Shown here: positions 1 through 10,700 of the stretch, one piece after another | Position numbering within the stretch: position 1 is the stretch's first letter | How the letters are laid out: each line of letters starts with the position of its first letter | NCBI GenBank assembly: GCA_032717465.1 | Contig: CM064690.1 | Coordinates: forward strand, 29,460,153-29,524,152 | Length of the DNA: 64,000 nucleotides | Direction: 5' to 3' | Origin: Coenobita brevimanus | Lineage: Eukaryota; Arthropoda; Malacostraca; Decapoda; Coenobitidae | Program-made: the position numbers and the translations under genes | The notes under the pieces: generated by a model | Seen by the model: only the letters and a program-made list of their open reading frames with translations | The model's database searches: none | Told to the model about the DNA's origin: nothing

Positions 1-420
1 CAAGGTAGGGTATGATAATGATAAGGTAAGGTAAGACGGATAAGGTAGGGTACGGTACAGTAGGGCAAGGCAGGGTAAGGCAAGGTTGGATGGGGTAAGA
101 TATGTTAGTGAAGGTTACAGTAGATAGGGTAGGGTATGTTAGGCAGGGTAGAGTATAATACAGTTACATAAGGTAAGGTGAGGTCCCGGGTAGGGTAAGA
201 TCTAGTCAGGTACAGTAAGGAAGGACAGGGTATGGTTAGGCTGGGTCAGGTAAGGTAGGGTCAAGTATGGTAAGATAAGGTAAAGTAAAGTAAGGTAAGG
301 TAAGGTAAGGTAAGGTAAGGTATGGTATGGTAGGGTAGGGTAGGGTAAGGAAGCCAAGGTCAGACAAAGAAAGGTAGGGTAAGGTGAGTTACTCTGCATC
401 AGATACATTGGGGGTGAGTC
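1..420. repeat. Degenerate GGTAA-type pentamer satellite
   Basis: The stretch is built almost entirely from imperfect five-base units (ggtaa, gggta, ggtat), most regular around 285-350 where aaggt repeats in tandem. It resembles but does not match the arthropod telomere unit TTAGG. It lies at the window edge, so the true array may extend further left. The long antisense reading frame across it is low-complexity Leu/Pro/Thr/Tyr repeat translation and is not a gene. Confidence 0.8.
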
Positions 421-1595
421 CATATAATCAAAAACTTCTTTTAATCATCTTGTAAAGTTTTTCAAGTGTGTTTTTTTTCCCCTAGCTCAATGAAAACAAA
501 AAGCTAATAACTAGGAATCTGGCATTTTACTTTACTGTCAAAATCTGGACTGACCGCTCTAAAACTGAGTGTACGATGGTGTAGGTCCCTAATTTCTCAT
601 GGTCACTTATGGAACACCTGCAGTTTCTTCTGCTAACAAAGTTCGAGAAGACTAGGTATTCATTCAATTCTGTCCGTCTGCCTGTTTGTGGACATAACAA
701 TGTTATCTCAAAAAGCTATTATCAGATTTCAAAAAAATCTCGTGGATATGTTGGCACTGGGTCAGGAAGTTGCTTAGATTTTGAGGTGGATCCAGAAGCA
801 AGGGTAAATAATAATTTTACTGGCGTCAGTGGAGGTATGCCTACTTCTGACAGTTTAACAGGGCAGATTACGACCGTTGAATTAAATACCTCACCCCATC
901 AGGTTGCATGGAGGTTGGTCTATATGACAAACCATGAATTACAATGACACTGGCAAAGATATGCACTTTCTGAATTCTTTCTAGTTGCTAGATGTGATCA
1001 TCCTGCATTCCACCTTACAGATTGCAGTCAGCAATGATACAGAAAGGTCAGACACGTTGTATTATCACGCTTAAGGGACGCCCGTAACTGTCAGATGTCA
1101 TCAGCCTGGACACAACATTAAGGCGTAGACAGCAACAATACAGAATGGTCAGACGTTCAATCATTGTCTCACTCTAAGTGACTGTCAAACCCTATGAGCT
1201 TGTCCACACTTTCACACACTCAGTTTTAATATGACCCTAACACCTATGTTACTCAGGGTCACATTCTAGGTGCCTTTGGAGATTTCGTAAGACCTCTTCC
1301 TTGGTTATTTATCCTGCATATTATAAGATCTTTTACCCAAGCGACTGTACACAAGAGCTAGAATCCAAGCAGAGAATCTCAGATTGTTACAAATCGATTT
1401 ACATATCTCCAGTTTCTGTTTTTCCCCCCAACAGATTCCGGCAATTGCTGGGAAGTAATCTGCTGGAAAAGGCTCTTGGTTTAGCTTCCAGTACACTATC
1501 AGCTGTACCATGGCCAACCTCAATACAGGAATTCTTTAGGTGGACACAAGGTGTCATTTTTATATTAGATTAGATTGGATCTCAATATCCTCTTA
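421..1595. other. Intergenic, one unexplained open frame
   Basis: No conserved gene was recognised. A 112-codon open frame (609-947, plus) contains the phrases VCGHNN and GYVGTGSGSCLDFEVDPEAR. The wording recalls dispersed repeat translations seen in marine invertebrate databases, but that is memory and not a search result. There are no clear splice sites or paralogous exon around it. The rest is unremarkable AT-rich sequence. Confidence 0.4.
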
Positions 1596-1740
1596 TATGC
1601 AATGAAAAACCCTGGTGGCTCCCCTGCCTGCTTAAACAAACATTCCTCAATTTCCTCCTTATCCCCAAAAGGAGGATGGTAGACTGCAGAGGAAGGGTTC
1701 ATATTCAATTGAGTTGGAGGTTGCAAATACTACTATGTTA
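1596..1740 (+). repeat. SINE-like family C copy
   Basis: Carries the family C core: a gctccc...aaacaaacattcctc segment, then aaaggaggatggtagactgcag, then a tract ending in gcaaatactactatg. Related copies lie near 19.1, 23.9, 31.8, 36.6, 37.1, 48.2, 49.7, 53.8, 55.6, 57.9 and 59.6 kb. The CTA-rich end is the family's usual tail. Confidence 0.6.
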
Positions 1741-1925
1741 ACTGATGTTACTGAAGTCAAGGGCTTGGATTGTGAGCGTGGCCCATTCAACTGGACAGAC
1801 TTAGTTATTTTCTTTTCCTTTCCTTTTTATTTTTTTTTCTTACTCTTTATACCCTAACTCACCCCCAATCCAAGAGTAGGAAAAGAGGTATGGGTGATAC
1901 TGATGATACTGATGCAGACTATGCT
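1741..1925 (+). repeat. SINE-like family E copy with GAT-type tail
   Basis: Contains gggcttggattgtgagcgtggcccattcaactgg and a downstream accctaactcacccccaatccaagagtaggaaaag block followed by gatactgatgatactgatg. The same order (ggcttgaatg...cccatt...gaccctaactcaccc...GATGAT) recurs at 21.1, 35.2, 49.3 and 56.3 kb, and reversed at 25.2 kb. Confidence 0.55.
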
Positions 1926-2304
1926 GATACAGTATTGTTATAAACAGCATACATGAAAACTGTTACCATGTAGTATGCAAACAGTAAATCACTAAAAAAG
2001 AGATGCTACAAAAACTCCTTTACCACCAAGAAATGTGACCTTAATTCTAAAATATACAGAAACACTAGACATATGGGATCTCAAGGGCCTTTGCTAAACT
2101 AGTGAAGAACCTTATGCCTGAAAGTTCTTAAGGTGTTAAAGCTAAACTGAATTACCATATGGGCCCTTGCTAGTGACATACGGTACCTTGTGTATAACAA
2201 TTCTTGAGGTGTGGCTGACTGACCAGGCCCGCATCAACACAGCATATGAAAAAGAAATCTGGTTTACCTTTAACATCACTGCAACATGCATGGACGCTGA
2301 TGGT

Positions 2305-2595
2305 TTTGGTGCTGATAATTTCTTGTAATTCCATCCATCAGCAGCAGTAGCAGCCCATGTTAGTCCATTGCAGAATAAAGGTTTCTCCCATCTTGTTCCA
2401 ATGATGTACTGGATGTCAGCATGTTCCATCAAATCCCAGTGAGTTTAGTGCTAATAGATTTCTTGCAATTCCGTCCATCTTCAACAGCAGCAGCCCAAGT
2501 CAGTCCACTGCAGAATAAAGGTTTTTCCTATCTTCTTCCACTCTGATATATTGGATGTCTGCATGTTCCATCATATCCCAGTGAATCTTGAAGTC
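2305..2595. repeat. Tandem duplication of about 140 bp
   Basis: Two adjacent units share the ordered words tttcttg(t/c)aattcc(a/g)tccat, cagcagcagcccang, tcc(a/c)ctgcagaataaaggttt, ttggatgtc(t/a)gcatgttccatca and atcccagtga. The first unit is roughly 2315-2447 and the second 2452-2590, with scattered substitutions. Several small antisense frames here are translations of the duplication. Function unknown. Confidence 0.7.
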
Positions 2596-2899
2596 AGAAC
2601 AAGACGGCAAGACGAGATTTGGGATACACTCCTCCATCTGCCGACAAAAATCATCATCAGTATCACCATCATCATCATCTTCAAATCTATTCTCATTATT
2701 ATACATGGAGTAGTTATGATCCAGAAAAAAGGAAAATATAGTCATTACCATCAGTATTTTCGCTCATCAAGCCTTGCAGTTTCCACTCAATCACTCAGGG
2801 TAAATAATGTGGGGTGTACACTTTACTCACCTTCTCACTCCATCCACAAAGGTTCCCTCATGCAAGTGTCACCGCCACAACTCTTCCCACATTCAGTAC

Positions 2900-4720
2900 C
2901 TCCTGACAAAAATGACTGACAGTGTTCAGCCAAGATTTGCAGCCTTCTTGGTGCCCTCCTTCCCAGGTTGATGCTTTAAGATATCAACCTGTGAAAAGGA
3001 TCAGTCTTAGGAAAACGTGCCATGTGCCCATACATCTTGAGAAGTGGTTCATATATTGTGCAAGTACAAAAAGTAAAATAAAATGTAAAACTTAAACATT
3101 ATGGTACTATTTTCTGGGAGAGATTTGGTTAGATGGGGAACTCTCCTAGTTTGCTGGCAAGAATACCACAGTTCACTCAGCACACATTTTGGTGCACACT
3201 ATTTCTTGATTTTAGCTCTACTACTTTCATTACTTGATATTCATCTGCATTTCTGCCTGCTAATCCTGTGATGCTTTGTTGGGTACAGCACACCCTGATT
3301 TTACGAATGCAATGCATTTTAAAAACCAATAGTTTAATGAATTTTGTGTTGTAATCATGTAAGAAAAAGATCACAAACTGGTAATGAAAAATAAGGCATC
3401 ACAGTGACTGTATAAGAAAAAAAAAAAAAGTTACATTCATATTGCTCTCATAAGCAAATGACTATACACTATAGTGACTGTATAATGTGGGGATGCTGTA
3501 TATATTTCTTATGGTAACTGCCAAACACAGGGTATACAGTTTTATGTTTTCTATGGGTTCCTCTCATCAATAGCAACAACCTCTTCCTTTACCATTTCCT
3601 TAGTTCGATGAAGTTAGATTAATGCTTCAAATTGCCAACTTCAGTCTCATTTTTTTTTTCCCCCCCAAGCATTCCGAAAAGGGTTAGATTGGCTTCAATT
3701 AAAGCTTTGGGGGTCTTAGAAGCAATGGCACCCAGTCAGGTTAAGTGAGATGTGGTTAGGTTTGGATAATATATGGGTTTCCTGATTTGTTATGCAATTC
3801 ATGAAAATGCTCCTTTTCTCTGCATGGGTTCCCACATTCAACACAGGGATGTAGGAGACAGGAAAAATAGGGAAATGAAGCAATTCTGAGAAAAATGAGT
3901 CAAAATCAAATGAACCACAAAAAAATATAAAAATCCTTCTTTCATCCACAAAATTGTTTCTGCCTAAAAGTATGAAACTACAGTATTCTTTGGGGACTTA
4001 AAATTCTACAGTAATGGGGTCATGAAGTTATGGGGGGCAACAGCACTACAGTATATAGCATACAAAAGAAAAATAGCAAAAAAAGAGCAGAAAAAGAAAC
4101 TCCTTACCCATCTCAGCAAGAAGAAATGTACAGCCACTGCCAAGCCTTAAAGAGGTGATAATAAAATCCTTCACTACATTGCAAGGCCCATCTTGGTGAA
4201 TGGTAGTACAGTATCAGCCAGAGGTCTTTGTGTGTCATCGCTGGTTCACTGAGGTGTGGCTTTTGAATTGGCACTTACTCAGGACATCCTGCCAAAACGG
4301 AAAAACGGAATTAAGTCTTTGTGAAAAACTAAGAGAATATTGTTGTATAACCTTGTATTTCTACTTCTCACCAGCATTTGGCCCTCAAAGGGTATCCATA
4401 TCTTACGCCACATTTGTCTGATGCCTAATTTTACTCATCTTACCAAAGCAAGATTTCTCTCATAATAAATACATAAATTCGTTCATCTCTAACTACTGTA
4501 TAATATACTGATACCGGTCTACGAGGCCCCCCAACAGACTCGGAATTGGGGGATACAGTTTACTTCCAGCCATTCTCTGAGTCACATAATCACAGTACAG
4601 TACATGACTTACCTTAATGTAACAGTGTCTGCGACTTCCATAGTACGAAAAGGCAACCATCCAGCGTGTATCTACGTGAAATTCACAGGCATTGCAGCAC
4701 TTGACGCCCGTATTGTTTAT
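2900..4720. other. Intergenic, no gene recognised
   Basis: AT-rich sequence with short homopolymers (poly-A near 3418, poly-T near 3650) and scattered small frames lacking splice context. I see no conserved protein segment and no structural RNA signature here. Confidence 0.5.
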
Positions 4721-4724
4721 TTTA

Positions 4725-4945
4725 TGTATCTATACTTCCTCTGAAAAGACGATCATGCTTGGGTTTAAGAAAGGATCGGAATCTCTTCTCTAATCCTCCA
4801 GTTCTTCTTAAAAGTTGTCTGAATACGCACAAAATCTTCAAAACTAATGTTGGAATTTGTTTTTACAATAAAAGGCTAAGCCGATTACGAAATGTTTCCA
4901 CTTTATCTCTGCGGAGTTAGATCCTTGTTTACCCGCTTTGATCTA
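4725..4945 (+). repeat. About 215-bp dispersed repeat, inverted relative to 22.13-22.37 kb
   Basis: From tatctatacttcc to gctttgatc this matches the reverse complement of 22130-22365 in order, including gaaaagacgatca, ggatcggaatct, gttgtctgaatacgca, atgttggaatttg, ggctaagccgatta and atctctgcggagtt. The middle is divergent and longer in the other copy. It stops exactly where the GATA-type tail of the antisense LINE begins. I do not recognise the family. Confidence 0.75.
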
Positions 4946-6330
4946 TCTATCTATCTATCGCCAGACGCCTCAATCCCTTATACGGCGTGGCCACAAACAA
5001 ATCACCTCCATGTCACCCTGTCCCCCGCCATTTCACTGCCCTGCTCCCAATTCACACCCCCCTCTCTCATATACCTCTCCACTCCATCCCTCCATCTCAT
5101 CCTCGGCCTTCCCCTCCCTCTCTCCCCCTCACTCACATACACTCTCCTCGTCAGTCTCTCACTCTCCATCCTCTCCACATGGCCAAACCACCTCAGTGTG
5201 TTTCTCCTAATGCTTCCTATCACATCCACCCACACCAAAACGCTCCTTCATATCCTCATTTGTCAGTCTGTCTCTCCATGTGACTCCACAGGCTCCTCTC
5301 AATTCTCATTTCCACTGCTCTCACTCTTGACTTGTGTCCTTCCAACAACGTCCAAGCTTAAATTCCATACGTCAGAGTTGGTATCACAATACTGTCATGT
5401 AATAACTTTTTCACTTCCATGCTCACTTTCCTGTTTCTTATCACTGCCTTCAAGGGGCAACCTTTCTTCCTTGTTGTACCCATTCAAGCACTTCACCCTA
5501 CAAACTTCCATCCTTACTAATCACACAATCCAAGTACTTAAACGTACCCAAATTTTCCATTTCTTCATCATCTAACCTCACTGTACATTCACTGACGTCC
5601 TCTCTCTCGAAGACCATAACTTTACTCTTCCCTACATTCACCTTTAGATTCCGTTTCTTAGAGACTCTCCCAAACTCATCTACCAGGCCTTGCAGCTCCC
5701 CTTAGTCTTCACTTAACAACACAGTGTCATCTGCAAACAACAGTACAGGGAGTTTCCAAACACTGCCCTCTCTCTTTAGGGCCACTCCAACATCCACTGC
5801 CCTACCTTGTATCTCTTTTATAATCCCATCCATATACAGATTGAACAACCATGGAGACATGACACATCCCTGTTTTAACCCAGCCTTCAAATAGAAAAAC
5901 TATCCACACGCACTGCAGCCTTAGCACTCTCATACATACTCTTCACAGCATTCAACAACTTCCCATCTACTCCATATATTCTTAATACTTTCCACAATCC
6001 TTGTCTATCCACCCTGTCATATGCTTTCTCCAAATCCATGAAGGCCGCATACAACTTCTTTCCCTTCTCTAGACACTTTTACACTAAAGATCTAAGAATG
6101 AATATCTGATCTACACAACCTCTTCCCTTCCTAAAGCCTCCCTATTCTTCTCCAACTAATTCCTCTGTTATTTCCCTAACTCTGTCAATAAGTATCCTAC
6201 CGTATATTTTTCCCATTACACTAAGAAGACAAATGCCCCTATGATTACCACACACTTCTTTTTCTGCTTTACATTTGTAAACACAACTGTACTGTATCTC
6301 ACTGATGATGACACCCGGGGTTAAAAACAT
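4946..6330 (-). mobile_element. 5'-truncated non-LTR retrotransposon (LINE), decayed
   Basis: Read on the minus strand, fragments of a reverse transcriptase appear in order: a GNHRGICLLSVMGKIYGRIL segment (about 6240-6160), a KAYD-type region near 6040, GLKQGCVMSPWLFNLYMDGI (about 5890-5800), an LLFADDTVLLSED catalytic block (about 5750-5705), then a WFGHVERM...GRPRMRW C-terminal segment (about 5190-5030). The element ends in a tatc/gata tail at 4946-4965. Frames are interrupted, so it is dead, although this copy keeps the FADD aspartates. It is the same family as the 37.75-40.89 kb copy. The long plus-strand frame at 4892-5575 is only its antisense shadow. Confidence 0.85.
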
Positions 6331-6793
6331 CAGATATATGAGAGGTTTGAATCTATAGTTGACATAATCTTTACATTTGACTCACACTGCATACTGATGT
6401 TCTCATTATTTATAAACTATACATATTTTGGCATATACAAAGAAACTAGACTGATATATCAGCAGCAACATAATTTAATAACATGATTCTTGTACATAAC
6501 TGTTCAGAAAAATACTCTTCTGTACAAATATGGGGCTGTAAACTGCACATGAAAATAGAATGGTGACTGAAGTATTTGGTTTACCTAAGATAAGGTACAA
6601 TAGCAGCTAAGCCAGTTTAGTTATTCTCCGCAGCTGAGGAATTTGCTGCTTAAACAGTAATGTACTACACCTTCCCTAATTAGATGTTATACGGGGATAA
6701 TACTAAAGCTGCATCACTTGATCCATTTTCATGAAGTACAACACAGTACAACAGTTTCTCGTTTGTATTTACTGTATATATCTATATAAGCTA

Positions 6794-7425
6794 CAGCCAC
6801 TACTCGTTATACGTTGATTCGGTATACGATAATTCGCTACAACAATAACAGAAAACTTCCACCCCAAAATCCGATTTGCGATGAATTTCCCGCTATAACG
6901 ATTTGCCCTCGGGAAATTTTGTACGAAGTGCCAGGCACACGCAAGGCGACCGTTGCTTGTCTCAGGCAAGATGGCGGCCCCAGCGTGCAGAGCATTATTT
7001 TGGTTCATTTGTAGTCCTGCCACCCCTTTAAAGCTCTGACTTTTCCACTCGTTCACGTGTGTCCCCCTGCTATCGTCACCTCTCAGCCAAGCATCGTGCT
7101 ACAGTAGGCCTATACATCATGTAGCACCAGGCCAACGTTACGCAAGTGTGACTGTTGTGTTGATGAAACGATTTACTGTACGTGAGTAATGCCGCCTGTA
7201 CTGGTGCGACGGTGTTTGTTTTGGTCTTGGAGATGAATTGGACCGACACAGGAAGTGATTAAGGTGGGTTGTCATTTTTGTTTCAGTCTCAGGTAGGTGA
7301 CTTTGGGAAGTTGAGTTGACGTAACCTGCCTTTTATAACGTATTTCAATCTCCCAATTTACGATAAAATCATTACACGTTAAGGTATGACCTGACGTAAC
7401 CCCATCGTGTAACGAGTAGTGACTG
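6794..7425. mobile_element. Pogo/Tigger-like non-autonomous DNA transposon
   Basis: The left end reads CAGCCACTACTCGTTATACG and the reverse complement of the right end reads CAGTCACTACTCGTTACACG, 18 of 20 identical. A TA dinucleotide lies immediately outside both ends (6792-6793 and 7426-7427), the target duplication expected of Tc1/mariner/pogo elements. The CAG(T) terminus and the TCGTTA-rich ends are pogo/Tigger-like. The 632-bp interior has no transposase frame, so it is non-autonomous. It sits just beyond the 3' end of EFTUD2. Confidence 0.75.
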
Positions 7426-7768
7426 TATTATATATACCATACTTGATAGATAGCATTAGTCAGTTTCCCATTCTTTCAAAGGGATGGGTGTGATCAAGAA
7501 GTAAAAGAAACATACATATGTTAAATTTATCAACAGTGTATAGTGGAATGGGTTTTACATCCATTCACTCATCTATCAAGTCTTTTGAAAAGACTTATAT
7601 CCAAAACATGCATGTGCAGATATATGCATGCACACACATGCAAAAACACAAAACTTCATTAGCCTAACTCGAGTGAAATCACAGATGAAACATAGACAGG
7701 TGATGCATGAAGTACTAATATATGTGAGCTATAATACTGCAGTGCAAATGCATACCACCAGGACCACT

Positions 7769-10700
7769 TTAAGCATAGTTGAGCGTGACATCTTGTCTGG
7801 CCAACTCCAACAACATAGGATCGTCGAAGAATTTGTTGATGGATACATCCTCTGAAAGTCCCTTCCTCCTGCGGGTCTTGATCATAAACTCTCGTGCTAA
7901 ATGCGTGGCTGGCTGAGGTTCGAGGGGCCGGATAACAATGCTCTTGTCCAGTGGATCACCAGGGACAATCTGCCAGTGATGGAATACACTTAAACAGAAG
8001 GCCTGGCCCTGTGTGTGCATCCGCAGATCTGTTTCAAAGCCAAAGGAATCTATAGCAGGTATGAAAGCCTTGATGGTGTAAAGTGGTGAGCCTGCAACAG
8101 GTGCATCCTGTGTTACATGTCCTCGTCGCTTAGTCAACACAGTATATACAGATGAAACGCAGTCAGCAGGTGCCTGAATCTCTACGAAATAATATGGTTC
8201 CATGAGACGAGGTGTGGCCATGAGGAAGGCAGAGTATGCCACCCTCCTGGCTGTGGGAATGACCTGCCCTCCTCCTCGGTGAAGGGGCTCCTCAGCAATG
8301 ACAGCATCAAGGATTTTAAATTTACAATTTCTAATTGGTTCTTCACACAGAGGGCCTTCCCTGGTGCCCCATTGGAATCCCTGAACAATGGAATCTCTCA
8401 CTGATGACAAGAGGTTTTTATCTACTTCTGAGGGCAGTGTATCATCAACAAGAATATTAGGGCCACTGTGGTCAGGGCCAAATGCCCAGATTGATCTGGC
8501 AGCCAACACATCCCAGTCATACCGTGTCTGAAAGAACTCTCCTAGACGTCTCCTGTCCCAGTTTATTTGCACTACCTCGCCTTCAATATCCTCTGCCAAG
8601 CCTCTTTCCAGAGGCTCAGCAATCATTGTGATCTTATTCCTCTTGTTAGGGGTCTCGGCAAAACATTTCAGGGATGACGTGTCCACTACAGTTTCACAGA
8701 AACTAACCACGGGATCAGCCACCTTGATGTCAATCTCAGAGTACATTTTCCGTAAATCATGCATGACACAATCTAAATACAACTCTCCTGTTCCAAGGAT
8801 GATGTGCTCTCCAGACTCCTCTACTCTGTTGCTTAGAAGTGGGTATGACTTGTTAACCTTCCGCAAGCCATCTAACATCTTTGGGAGTTCTGATGGATTA
8901 ACTGGTTCAACAGCAATTTTGATGACGGACTGTGTGTTGAACTTGAGAGGTCGGAATATATGCAGCTCACTGCTAGGGGGTAGGTCAGTGATGGTGGAGG
9001 TTTTGACAATAGGCTCATCAATTCCCTCAATCAGCACCCAGTTTCCTGCAGGCACAGCATTTACTTCAATATTATACCTGCCTTCAGACACCCAGAGCCT
9101 CCCCACAGTTAAAATCCGTGAATCTTCTTCGTCCATCAGCGTGTACTTCTCACCTAGCACACGCACATCCTGATTTGCATGAATTGTTCCTGACAGTACC
9201 CGTCCAAAGACATGGAAAGCCGTTGCATCCTCGTTTGGGTACTGTTTGGTGGTGTGAACAACAAGGGGGCCATCTGGGTCACACATCATCATACTAATAG
9301 CGAGATCTGAGTCCTGGGGTCCTGTGTACGTGTTCTCAACTTTGCGTTTCCCATGGGCCTGAGGGGAAGGGATGTGTTGGACACACATGTCAACAAATCC
9401 ATCAAAGTTTCCAATAAATTTAGTCATGAAGAGTTTAAGCAATGGTCTGATATTCATGCGCTGCTCCTCCTTGCTCATGTGAATCCCCAGCTCATCCATC
9501 AGTGCTTCCAAATGTGTATCAACATCCCCAACAATGTGGGCGAAGATCTTGTACAGCGGCTCCAGGATAAACTCAACAAAGCTCCTCTGTGCTGTTGAGG
9601 TTGGGGGCTTCTTGGTAAATTTCCTAGTCCTTGGGTTGAAATAGATGTCTCCCCATAGTCTCCTTGCAAAGTCCTCCAAAGGCAGGTCATAGCCATAGTG
9701 TTGAGCATACAGCTTGGCAAAGGACTTTAGAGTAAAGCAAAGAGAATATTGAGAACTGGCAAAACACACATTTCCCAGTAGAGGTGATATTATCTGTGGG
9801 TTTTCTTGATCAGAGTACTGCTGTAAGAGAGAGTTGACCTCTTCCACAATATGACGCAGTTTGTAATAGGCATCCTGGGGTGGAAGTTTGAGCTCCAGGA
9901 TCAAGCGGTCAACCTTGTTTATGCAGACAGTGATGGCAAGACGCTCCTGTGCAGCATGTTTGAGAAGGCGCTGTGTGTTAAGCATCACTCCCTCCGCTGC
10001 GTCAATAAACAACACAACACCATCGCTCAGACGCATTGCAGCCGTCACCTGTGAAAGTATTAAGTTTCAATACAATCATCCAAGAGGATGAATACAGAAT
10101 TAACTGTTATTTTCTTCACCCACTGGGCTCAGGGATGTTTTTTTCATTTCCTTTTTGCTATATACCAGGAATATTTTTCTGCTTAGGATATACATTGATC
10201 ATGAAAGGTTTGATATAACCTTAATAAATTCCAACACTAGAACACTTGAGGGTCTTCCTGAGTTTTAAAAAACTGTCTACGAGCAGTACAAATAAGCTAA
10301 AAAGAATGTCATTCACTTGCCAGGCAATAATAACAATCATCACCCTAACTTTCACTATTTTGTATGTAAAGTTCAACAATGCATAACTTTTTTCTTTCTG
10401 GACATACAGTAGTATACTCCCAAAATGCCTGCAGGAAACTAGAGTTATATATAAAATAAAAAGTGTAGCATCAATTAGTATAAATGGAAACAGCCTATCA
10501 TTACCCCACTTGGCCCACAGAAGCCTCAGATGTACAAGGCTCCAAGGCTATCCTCTTGTACTCCAAACATTTATCGGTACCCATTTCAATCTATTGATGT
10601 ATATTCTGCTTTATTTTTCTATCTCCTGACAATTTTATTTACCTTTGGAAAACCTTTTTGAACTAGAGAGGTTAGACAAAGCCTTCATTTACTCCTTCAC

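Noticed and set aside
1..420. Telomeric array
   Set aside because: Units are GGTAA/GGGTA-like and irregular; the arthropod TTAGG unit is not present in tandem.
4892..5575. 227-codon plus-strand open frame rich in Ser/Leu/Pro
   Set aside because: Antisense of the LINE C-terminus and 3' region, whose minus-strand reading gives recognisable reverse-transcriptase segments.
8628..9173. 181-codon plus-strand frame
   Set aside because: Antisense shadow of the conserved EFTUD2 exon.
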